From Polyodon spathula (taxonomy: Eukaryota > Chordata > Actinopteri > Acipenseriformes > Polyodontidae), in the NCBI RefSeq assembly GCF_017654505.1, contig NC_054543.1, positions 30,335,025-30,399,024 on the forward strand: 64,000 bases of DNA. Reading direction: 5' to 3'. Made by a program: the position numbers and the translations under genes. Below are positions 42,621-53,239 of the stretch, piece after piece. Below the pieces are notes generated by a model. The model saw only the letters and a list, made by a program, of their open reading frames with translations, did no database searches and was not told where the DNA came from. Position 1 is the stretch's first letter. Each line of letters opens with the position of its first letter.

Positions 42621-42999
42621 GGAAAGAGGAATATTGTCTTTTGTGTGTAATGCTTTTAATGGAACTGATGGCAACGTATTGGTCAGGTTACACTTGTCAT
42701 CCAATGCTAAGGCCAAACATCACAGCACCTGGTCATTGTGCCAAGTAAACTGCCCTTGGCTAAGACCCACGTTACATCCTGTCAAAATGTGCCTTAATGT
42801 GCTGGTGGTGAACACAAAGGACATGAGGAATCCTCACCCACCCAGATATTTAGGTTCTGTGGTGATGGGAGAACATCATATGTTGATCTGATCAGGAAAC
42901 TGATCCTGCTCTGTTCCATTGTCCATAGGTCTTGCCAGCCGATCTTGCGTTGTTCCACACTCTCCCACGGCCTTTACACACCTCATCCTCTCCTTCTGC

Positions 43000-45020
43000 T
43001 TTTGCACCTAGTTGACTACCAGCTTCCTCCGTTGAGCAGGGGTTGCCTTGTGCCATGTAGGAGGAGCTGAACTGAGACTAAGATGTACGGGAGGCTGATA
43101 CGTAAACTACACCCGTTGGACAAAAAGGTTCCAGGATAGGTGTTGTGTGTATGCAAAAAAGCAACTGCATAACACATGACCCATGTAGAGAATGTATCTG
43201 AAGATTGCAAAAAATGTCAAGCAAGGTTAAAACCCAGTGCTTCTGTCTTGCAGGGAAAGACAGTGAACTCGCTGACATATGTAAGGTGTCTAAACCTGTA
43301 CTGTTTACAATATTCATGCAATGTATTCTATAGTCTGCACTGTAACTTTCTAATCAGATGTTTCCCAAAGTTCCGTTGAGTTGGGTGAAGACCAGTTTTA
43401 CATTTGATTGATATTAAGCAGTGTATGATAAGTTATGTTATCAGGAGCTTGTCCCCGTAGTGACGGGATGCAGCAGGTTAAATTGAAAAAGCCCTTTTTT
43501 AATGGACACTAACACTGCGTGTAAGCTCTTATGTATACTGTGACATACACTGTACATTGTTTACTGTACATATACACTACAAGCACCAGTATTATGAAAC
43601 AATATTGTAAAGTGGTACTGAAATAATTGATTTGCATGTAGTTATCTTTACTAATTATTGAACAGAATAGAAATAGCAAAACCTCAGCAAATCCTGAGAC
43701 ATCACATTTCATGGATACTGTTTGATGACAAAGTACTAGGCAAATAAAGCAATTTGATTTGTATTGAATATGTTTGTTCTCCTTCATGCGAGCTACAGTA
43801 TGTCATTTACATTAAACATGTGTGTGTCCTTTCCATATATTTGAATATGCTCCCTTTGCACTGACTATTTCAAAAAGGGTCAATTTAAGGCTGGCTTTTC
43901 CAATGTTCTTTAGAAGTCTGCACTATTCCTCAGGAGGGTCAATTCAAGGCTGGCTTTTCCAATGTTCTATAGAAGTCTGCACTATTCTTCAGGAGGGCTG
44001 ACTATTAAAGGCAAGCAGTAAAGCAAGGTAAAACGATAACGCAAAAAGAGACTAGGGTAGAATAATAGAGCAGCTTTATAAGTACTGAGAAGCATGGAGA
44101 AACATATACATCAATGATTTCATACAAAGGAATTGAATTAAAAAAAAAAAAAAAACTTTTTATTGACATAATGAAGTTTTATTAAGTTTTGCAGATCAAC
44201 AAAAAGCCTATCAATATTAAATTGTTTTACACTCCTCCAAAATAGAATAGAAATACATATAAATATGAATATATTTTATATTATTTATTATTTTGTGAAC
44301 AAATATAAAACTTGATATACCAACATGTGACTGGAAATCTTCCCAGTTCCACTGTTGAACTGAGCAGTTTATACAACACTGTCAGTTCTGAAAATGTCTT
44401 CCACTGCTATAAAATCTAATAACTTAGAACTGTACTGTTTATATATCATTCAGAAAATATATAATGTGGACAAGAAAGGAATATTTAAACAGATAAAAGC
44501 AGAGAACAATTCCAGTATAAGATGGAACAACAGACTATATTCAGATAAAATCATAAAATAAAAAAAATCCCAAAACCCAAACCCTTGCAGGTCATTTATA
44601 GCTGCCTCTGAGCTGCTTTTCATAAAGAGCTGGTCTCATGGAGGATCTTTCTGCATGAAAAACATTGTTTTTCGTTCCTCCTCTCAGTCTGTTACCAAAA
44701 CCTTCTTTATGGCCCCGGGGGTGTTGATGAGGGTTAAATTGAAAAGTAAATTACATTGCAAGCAACTAAAAACAACAACAAGCATAAAAAACCGCTGCTT
44801 TATTTAACTGCAATTGCTAAAAACAAAACGAGAAAGTCACAAAATATGTGCTAATGTTATAAATACTAATGTAACCTGGGGTTAAAATATTGCTGTTTTG
44901 TTTGAATTGGTTAAAGTGTATGAATGATCGAGTCATCACCTAACTGTGTCTGTGATTATTCAATATAATAAGAGCTTGTACGTCCATGGTAAAATGAAAC
45001 TGTAACATCCCCCTGCTTGT
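43000..45020. other. No gene seen
   Basis: Apart from the tandem duplication, AT-rich with no supported exon. A short block after CTTGCAG at 43254 has a possible donor near 43280 but only a weak resemblance to the next expected ANKZF1 exon. Confidence 0.4.
43877..43999 (+). repeat. Two-copy tandem duplication, about 64 bp
   Basis: GGGTCAATTTAAGGCTGGC ... CTATTCCTCAGGA is followed at once by a near-identical second copy (GGGTCAATTCAAGGCTGGC ... CTATTCTTCAGGA). Confidence 0.8.
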
Positions 45021-45022
45021 CA

Positions 45023-45145
45023 CTATTCACAAGTGTTCCCCGTGTTCTGCTCTTCCTCCTGCGGGTGGAAAATCACCCCGTCCTTTTCCAGCCAGCGAAG
45101 TGTGGAGTCGCTCATTGGAATCTGCTTGGAGAACAGCTCCTGGAC
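45023..45145 (-). CDS. Unidentified terminal exon, 40 codons
   Basis: On the minus strand the strong acceptor CCTTGTTGTTTCAG precedes an open frame starting VQELFSKQIPMSDSTLRWLE, continuing KDGVIFHPQEEEQNTG and ending TAG. GC and codon use are higher than the AT-rich flanks. It looks like a real last exon, phase 0, of a minus-strand gene, but I do not recognise the family and cannot find the preceding exon. It could also be an isolated remnant. Confidence 0.4.
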   Translation of the reverse strand, partial: VQELFSKQIPMSDSTLRWLEKDGVIFHPQEEEQNTGNTCE

Positions 45146-45149
45146 CTGA

Positions 45150-46627
45150 AACAACAAGGAAGTCATGTGATCTAATTATATGTGCTACAGCATGTTCCTT
45201 CAGTTGGCCCCACCCACTGTGGTTCTGTATTGATCGATCATCAGTCCCCATGCCGGGCAGTGCTGCCTAAGTATTAACATGTCCATACTTGTTCAGAATA
45301 TGCTGCATTGGAAATGCTGATCAAGGACCAAATGAAAAAATGGAACAGGATTTTAAGAATTGACAAGTGTGCAGCAGTAGCTATTCAGTTGCAACAGATG
45401 TTCCAATTATTATTATTATTATTAGTTTTTTATTTTTAAATTAATGTCTGTCTGGATATGATATCATATGCAAAACAGAATATGCCAAGACTTTTTGTCA
45501 ATCACCCCCGCCCCTGATGTATTTAGTTTATTTGTACAGTGTGGGTTGTGCAGCACGGGTGATATAAAATGTATGTTGGTACATGGGCACAAGGAAGTCG
45601 CAATTACTTGACGTGCAGACTGTGCTGTGGCCAGATTGAATGATTAGCAATCAAGTCCTGGCACAGCTGCTTACAAGCAGCATAAATTTCTCACTCAGGG
45701 TTAGTAAGTTCATAGCGGAGAACAGGAGAGAGTCGTGAGAAACAAATATAAAATATAAAACAATTGCTACTCATGCTAGAGGACCAGCACGATACTTGTT
45801 TTGGTGTTTGGTACGTGAGTTTTGTTTGCCTGTTTCGCTTGGCCATGGTGCCGTTTATTTTGAGTGTTTTATTGTTCAACCTTTATGTTTATTTAATAAA
45901 CCTGCACACTAGCGCATGTAGTCACAATACTGTATCTTGCATTTCCTGGTGTGACATCACCGTCAGATATCCTGCTCACACTACCTATAAATATCTTGAT
46001 TTGGTGTTTGAAGTTGCAGATAGAGTAATGCCGCCTACTTTATCTAGAATGGCTTGATGCATACGGGGGTCATTCACATCCACCGAGGCTGCTGCTGCTA
46101 TACTAATTCTTACAATGTGTCTTTTTCTCTGTGAAGATAAACAGTAGACACTGTTAAATTAAACAGAATCCTAGCTGTCTCATATGTCAAATTGCCTAGT
46201 CAATAAAATTCGCAAACAGCAAGTTAAATTGAAAACAAAAATTTCCTGTCACTTTAAATTCAAGATGAGAAAATGGGAACATCCAACATGTACAGTAATT
46301 TATAGTATGAAACATTTTTCAATACTGTTCTTACTGCTATTAAAATAGCCACATAATAACATGCCCGGGGTATCTGGGTTTCCAGTGGACTGTTCTGGAG
46401 TTGATGTGATTCCAGTTATTGTGGTTCTTGGCTCTGATAAAAACAATGCCATAGCGTAAAATGAGATCAATTGTCACAGAAATCAAATAGTTAAAAATGC
46501 TTTGCATCAAATTTATATAGTGTGTGTGTGTGTTTTAAATGTATTCGTTTGTTTTAAAATGCATTCAAACAACCAAATTTTTTTACTTTATTACACTTCG
46601 TATATTACCACTTTAATATATATATAT

Positions 46628-46683
<56 letters not shown>

Positions 46684-47360
46684 GTACACACACATACATA
46701 CACACACACATATGTTTGTGTGCATGTCTATCCATCAGTCTAGCTACAGATGATACAAGGAACACATTGTACACTGAGACTACATTCTCCCGCAGTCCTG
46801 TACCGTCCTTACTGTGCTTGTATAAGGACTGGCAGCTTGTTGAGGTGGTGTAAAAAGGTCACAGGTGAAAGGAGCACTGGCATTGATAATTTGTTAAATT
46901 ATCACTCAATACATGTAGTGTGCATGTAAACTAGTAATTGGGACAGTAAATTTAGTTGTTTTATGGTGTACGTTAGGTTCACTACTTAATGTGCACGTTA
47001 CAGCTACATTTAGTGCCCTTTTATAAATGAGGCCCAAAATGAGATAATTAACTGCTTAGGACCTGGCTGGAGATTTAACTGGTTCAACTAAAAATGAAGA
47101 ACGTGGTTGGAACCTGTCGTAGAAGCATTTTTTAATTTTTTTTTAATTGGGGCAAAGCTTCTTTGAACTATACAGTAATTATTACTTATTTGGATTAAGG
47201 AAATAAGACTATGGCCACACTGTTATAAACTCAAAGCATCTATTAAAAGCATGTTTTAGTCAGTTTTATACCTAACATTAAAGTGAACACATTCTTACCA
47301 AGGTAGCACAATGGTTTGTATTGATTACTGCAGGAATACACATGAAGAGCTTTGTGGTTA
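45150..47360. other. No gene seen
   Basis: Searched for the remaining lectin-domain exon and for the exon preceding 45145; neither was recognised. Contains a TA/CA array. Confidence 0.4.
46614..46712. repeat. (TA)n(CA)n microsatellite
   Basis: TA array followed by an imperfect CA stretch. Confidence 0.9.
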
Positions 47361-47366
47361 TTTCAC

Positions 47367-50087
47367 GCCATGACACAGGAACCACTTCCTGAAGGCAGTA
47401 CCCCTTCATAGTTCACTGGTTTCCCATCCGAACTGTTCCACACACCTGACTCTACATACAGCCCTGTCCAAAAATCATCACCAACAAAATCTAATAAATC
47501 CTTCAGCTCCTGACTGTTTTGAATGTTGACCAGGTCTGTGTAGTGCTGTTGACAGTACAGCCTCGCTCCAGCCCAGTTTGTCACTGTATCCACCATATAG
47601 TACTTCTGCATCCCAGAGCCGAGAGGGAGCAAACTGAAAACTGAAAAGACAGAACACTTAGTCATAAAAGACTGCAACTGATGAACAGACTATGAAATTT
47701 GTGTTGTGAGAATACCATGGTACGAGTTACTGTGTCATTTATGGGAAATACAATATGCTATAAAATGAACAAATCATAACAGATATGACCAGATAGGAAA
47801 ACACTCCTCCACAACACTGCGCTGGTGAAAAGTTAACTAGCAGATTTAATGGTACAGGCACACAATTTAAAGCTTGAACTGTAATATCAATGTCACAGAG
47901 TCCCTTTCAGCCGAGCGGTAATCCAAGTCCCTGGGATTAAATAACCATCCGAAGTCAAACTTTTTTTTTTTAAATAACAAGAGTGCAGTTTATTTATAAA
48001 AAGGAAACAATGTCCATGTTCCAATGTAGCAAACCACTTTGCAAATATATTTGAAGTGAACAAATAAATAAAACTAAATATAAATTGAGAAAAATAACTA
48101 ACTTTCAAACTAAAAAATGTATGAAGATTGTAGTATACTTCCCTCTAGCCCTAGCTAGTAGTGATGAGGACAGTGATAGATGTGTTACTAGAATACAGGT
48201 AAGTCGGCGGTTTCCTGAAACTCCTTTATCAGGTCCGATTTTAAACAAAAGTTGTAGGCCTGTGGCGAAGCCTGTGTCTCAGGGCGTGTGATAGTCCCCA
48301 TCACAACGAAACTAACTTCAATAGATGTATCAATATTATTAACTGTTTTGTTATCATTTTAGTTACAAGTTTAACACTGCAAAGAATTGTATCCGAAGGG
48401 TCCTACATTTGCATTCTCAGTTAACAGTAAGATGTGTTTGTGACAGGGCTGAGGCCTGCCCCTGTAAATAAGGTATAGTTGGCGGTGGTTTATAATGTAA
48501 ATATGGTTTGGTGGGTTAACAATAATTTTTTATTTTTTTTTAACATGCAGTACTCTCGGGTGAGCGGTCTTGCCTTGGCAAGACTCCGCGGGTTCCCACT
48601 CTGACACCAAGTGTAACAGGGTGTACTATCATGGTGCGGGTATTCAATTAGAGAGACAGAGTTTACGACAACCGCCACACAGGCGTCCAGGTTTCATTAA
48701 CCATCACCAATATTATAGGCAGTTGCAGTTGTTAATGGCCACCACTGGGCTACCAGCAATGGTATCCCTAGTTAAGGAGAACAAACACACACACACAAAC
48801 ACAATTACACAAAAACAAAGCCAGTAAACAAAAAGGTGGCCAAATGGTGTTACTCCCACTAAAAGGGAGGTGCCACTTCAGAACCTTCTCCCTACATAAA
48901 CTTTGGTAGTATTAAAAATCCCCTAAAATAATCCCTACCATAAAGTCCATGGTCCCAGTTAAACACTCAGTGATCGTGCTGTAGCCCACCCTGGTTCCAC
49001 ACACAGTCATGAGGGGTCTCCGGCTTCACCTCTAGCCTGTGCATCCAAAGCACCAGAATACAAGAACACCACGGAACAAAGGGTTTGGCTTTCCAGATCC
49101 TTTTTAAAGGCAGGTGACCATTGCTAATCGATCAACAATTAACAATTGACACCTGGTCACCTGCTGCACATTTTTTTTTCAATTAGGCAGAGAGGGATGT
49201 TTATTCTCCTTGCACTGCCATATCTAGCAAACAGTATTTTAAAATAAAAAAATACACATTATTTTACTTTTAAACCAGCAAACCATAATTATAATATAAA
49301 CCACCAGCAACTATACCTTATGCCTCTGCCCTGCCACAGTATACAGGATCAGCTATTGATATTGTTCAGCTATCTTAACCTGGGTTTACACAAAGGCTTC
49401 AGATTCTGTTGGAGGACATGGCTCAAATATAGACTAAATCCACCTATATCCTGGATCTGGATCTTTGTTTGATAAGTCTTGCAGAAAGATGCAGATTTTT
49501 TTTTTTTTTTAATGTTTTTGGTTATTTATCTTATTTTTTTTATTATGGGGGCAACATATGATGGTATATGGCAAAAATACAAGTAAAGCAATTATAGAGA
49601 AAAGTAATTTACTAAGTTTTGAAAAAACTGGCTCTTAAAGCGTGACGTGTGAAGTGTATTGCTCTGCAGTTTTGTCTATAAAATAGCATTTGGTGGATGT
49701 GGAGGTTGGATTTCCACAGGTGGCAGGAAGACTAACCTAGAGGCAGAGCACCTATTTCTTCATCGCATTCAATTTCTGTAGCCATGGAGGAAAACACTTG
49801 GAATAGTAACTTGCTGTTCTACCAAAGCCAACAATGATGTCCAAGTGCCAGAATTGAAAATATACCAATACAATCTGCCCTGAATTAAAGACTGCTTTTA
49901 GATGGTCAACTACTAAGTTTGTCTGTATCCAAAATGCTATTTTTTTCCTGGTCTCAGTGCAGCAGCACATTCATTTTGCATTATGATTGTTCCTAAAAAC
50001 AGAACCATTAGCCACTTAAACATTTAAACTCATCCCTGAACAAAAGTAACACAGCCAACACATACCGTAAAGTACAGCAAGCAGCAT
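47367..50087 (-). CDS. C-type lectin-like gene, signal-peptide exon and partial CTLD exon
   Basis: Exon 1 (50066-50087) encodes MLLAVLY, the start of a signal peptide, with donor GTATGTG. Exon 2 (47367-47640) follows acceptor TGTCTTTTCAG in matching phase and reads VFSLLPLGSGMQKYYMVD, WAGARLYCQQHYTDLVNIQN, DDFWTGLY and WNSSDGKPVNY. These are typical first-half C-type lectin domain blocks (WxxAxxYCxxxxxxLxxI, FWxGL). It ends SCVM at a possible donor GC/GTGAAA; if that is not used, a TGA follows at once. The last part of the domain (WND and final cysteines) was not found downstream, so the gene is truncated, spliced to an unrecognised exon, or a pseudogene. It resembles fish mannose-receptor-like or secreted lectins. 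Intron 1 contains a 900-bp inverted-repeat element. Confidence 0.6.
48439..49338. mobile_element. 900-bp element with long terminal inverted repeats
   Basis: The left end TGTGACAGGGCTGAGGC... and the right end ...GCCTCTGCCCTGCCACA are inverted copies over roughly 60-70 bp; both contain AAGGTATAGTTG and GGTGGTTTAT when read inwards. No coding frame of note. It sits in the lectin-gene intron and looks like a non-autonomous DNA transposon, or a foldback made from an LTR-like unit. Confidence 0.6.
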
Positions 50088-51130
50088 CCTGAGACCTGTT
50101 CTGCATTGGAGAGATGTGACAATAAATCACTGAGACCTTAGGCTTGCATAAGGAACTATGGAAATGGGCCAAATTTGTTTACAAGTATAACTTGTATCCC
50201 ATCAGAAACTTTATGGAAATGTACTCAAATACAGACATAAGCATTTCCGTGGTGAAACTCTGTACTTAAACGTTGGGCAGTATGGCACAATCACCCTTAA
50301 AACCTGATAAATGATTTGTACAAAAATACAAATGTCATTTTAAACAACCTGTTTTTACTGTGCCTGAGGACTCCAGGAGCATGACTGTTACCTCAGTGCA
50401 CAAGTTCATTTCAGAGAAGGCCACTGCTCAATATAATAACACTAAGGAAAGTTGACAGAGACATAACTTGGAAAAGTAGGCAGTAAAAGAAGGTAAAAGG
50501 ATACAGCTCTCAAAGGGAAGAGAATAATAGCCCAGCTCTGAGTGTACCGGTAAGTATGGTGACACTGCTGTCAACTGTGGTAAAGATAGAGCAAAGCAGA
50601 AAAGCATAGTACGGCACTAGAAGTATGGTCTCCCCTAACCCCAGTATTCTCATATCTTAACCTACGATATACTGTATAATGGGTGGGTAATTTATTTTGG
50701 CTTTATTGGCGGTTTTGATTGGATCGCCAATAATACTTGCACCAATCAGACGGTTGCATAGATTGCTTGTAGCGATCACGCCCAATGCAGAACAGGATAA
50801 AGAAGTCCTAGACAAGGGATATAATGTGTCACATGTCAAAATGGATACGAGAATGGCAGTGATGAAGCCAATTTACTTGAAAACATTAAAAGTAGACCAG
50901 ACATTTCAATCAATGGATTTAACAAATCTGCAATTGTTGATGCAATCAGAAACCCAGAGGCACTGTAAAGTGCTTTCCTCTGTAGTAGGACTGTTTATCT
51001 TTTTATCTTTTAATTAATTAATGGTTTACTTAAGTAACAGCCAAAATTGTTTGTGTAACAAAATGTTTGATTGTTATTGTTGATAGGTTGTAGATATGTC
51101 TAGAGTCAGCAGTCATATATAACGAAGAGC
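49340..51130. other. Mostly unassigned
   Basis: Contains the lectin signal-peptide exon at 50066-50087. A frame at 50697-51017 has no recognised domain and no clear splice sites. Confidence 0.4.
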
Positions 51131-51560
51131 GAATGAATCCTTGTCAACAATCTGCCTCCCCACCCTGGCCTGGATGGTTTGACAGTTCATTCCAGGGTCA
51201 GTTAGAAGTCAGCCATCCAGAAAGGGGGCGGAGCTACAATACCAGAAGTCATCGGCATAACTCAGTAGATGATGTGTCAGTAACCATTTGGAGGATACGT
51301 GATTGGACTCGCCACCGAAGGAGGTGCGACTAAGGGTATTTCAAGGGGAGTGGCCAAGCGGTCTGTTCCTTTGTTATGGTTACGGATGGACCTTGTAAAA
51401 GGAGTACAGCGATAGGATAACTGTGAGTGCTGTATTTTGTTTGTGTTTATAACTGTTTTTTTGTAATTATTAGATGGCTAAACACCCGGGAGCTGTTGCT
51501 GTCAAGCCAGCAATAAAAATGTCACACCCTTGTTCAACCGGCACTAAAGTCAAAGTTTTG
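51130..51560 (+). repeat. LTR-like repeat, copy C (diverged relative)
   Basis: Shows the same order of features as copies A and B but more diverged: TGACAGTTCATTCCAGGGTC, TTTCAAGGGGAGTGG, TATTAGATGGCTAAACA, AGCCAGCAATAAAAATG and CTTGTTCAACC. It is probably a subfamily of the same element. Confidence 0.4.
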
Positions 51561-51875
51561 GATATACGAGTGCTGACTGTATTACTGTAGGCATCATGCA
51601 GGCATTGCAAAATCCAGAAACAAAACAAAACATTAAAATAAATTGGTTCAGCACTGTATAAAACTGAGCCGACTTTGCCAGTGCTTGCTAGTCTATTAAC
51701 CAGTTTGAAATGATTTTGAAAAAAAAATTAAGCATTTTAATTTCAGCTTTATTGTTAAAGATTTCACACATTGCAATACTGTACTACAATTACTGCTAGT
51801 ACTGGGATCAATGCACTGTGTTATGTTGTTAATCATAGAGAAGTTTTAAAATTGAGAGATAGCTATATGCGTATG

Positions 51876-52521
51876 TGTGACAGGTTGGCGTTGCAGTGAC
51901 GTCAGGCCAGAAGCAGGAACTGAAAACACACAGGCAAGTACTGCAGTTCAAAAAGACGCGGGGTGCAGCATTTATTTTCAATAACAAAAATAAATAAAAC
52001 ATTTAAACAAAACACTTGCTCACAGAGCGAAATAAAAGATTTAAACACAATAATCACGAACACAAACAATAACAAAACCTAAGGTCAGGCTGGGCAAGTG
52101 CCTTCACTGTACCTTGTTTTTTTGTTTTTTTGTTTGTTTGTTTCTCGCTCTCACTCTCCCATACTCTCCTCTGTACACACTCACCTTGAGCAAGGAAAAC
52201 TGCAGGGTTTTTATACAGGTGACCATCTCCTGATTAGCAATAAATTAATCACTTAATTTATTCGGCAGATGGCCACCTTCTGCACGGGTTTTTAATGTGG
52301 ATGGGGCTTCCCATCCACGCTGCAAAACAATACAAAAACAATACAGCTACACCGTCATATTTACACCTAATAAATCACAAAACACAAATACAAAATAACA
52401 CAGCACAGGGGCGGAGGGGGAGACCCCCTTCTAAAAATAAATAAACAATACATTTAAACCGCAGGGCCTTGCCCTGCCCCCTTTTTATGTGCAGGGCTTT
52501 CCTTACCTACAGTATGTGACA
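51876..52521 (-). repeat. Solo-LTR-like unit bounded by TGTCACA
   Basis: On the minus strand the unit begins TGTCACATACTG and ends CCTGTCACA (5'-TG...CA-3'). It contains TGTATAAAAACCCTG (TATA-like) and GAAAATAAATGCTGC (poly(A)-like) in the right order for an LTR. No internal coding region is attached. Confidence 0.5.
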
Positions 52522-52524
52522 GAA

Positions 52525-52935
52525 ATACAATGAATCTTGGTTGTAAATCTCCCTCCCGACCTGTGAGGGTGCTAAGCAGCGAGAAAAGAGTTCTTTGGAC
52601 TGGCTGGCCTGACAGTTCTTTCCCCGGGTCGGGAAGTCTCAGTCTGGAAGATGGCGAGACTATGTTGCAAGAACGTACTGATCCAGAAGGGAAGCGACAT
52701 AGCAGCTGCAGATTGTAAAGGCAGCTGCACTCGTTTACCAAGGGGTCATGCGTGACAGCATATAAGGGGATGGAGAATTGTAATCTGTTCCTTCGTTTGG
52801 TTTAACAACAATTGAACAGTATGGACTGTGTGAGAGACCCTGTAATAAATAATAAAGAGACGTTCGTAAGTGTTTTGTTTTGTTTGTCCTTTATTGTCTT
52901 GTTGCCTATTACTAAATGGCTAAACATGATTTATT
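52525..52935 (+). repeat. LTR-like repeat, copy B
   Basis: Parallel to copy A block by block, with TATAAGGGG near 52760, AATAAA near 52845 and the CGTAAGTGTTTTGTTTTG tail. It abuts the end of the solo LTR-like unit at 51876-52521. Confidence 0.55.
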
Positions 52936-53239
52936 GTTGTTAACTAGATTTTATTGTAGATTTTTCTGTGATCAAATCCTTATTCTCTTCCTGAGTAAAA
53001 TTTAAAGCCCTGCGTTTCTTTACCACAACTCAATCCAGTTTAGACGGCATAATTGAAAAACATGTGTATTCTGGTGACAGTTACCTGAAGCACAAGCTGT
53101 AACCTGCTCTATTCAGACTATGTTAGGATAGGATGAGAGACTTAGGAAATGCTTCTGGTATACCAAGTTAGGAAAAATTCTATCTTAGCCATGAAAGATA
53201 AGACAAGAAAGTAACTTGTTCTGTAACACGGCCCCTGGT

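Noticed and set aside
43254..43285. Possible next ANKZF1 exon (GKDSELAD-like)
   Set aside because: Too short and too weakly similar; kept only as a note.
50697..51017. 106-codon plus-strand frame
   Set aside because: No domain, no splice support and ordinary composition; probably chance or an unrecognised repeat.
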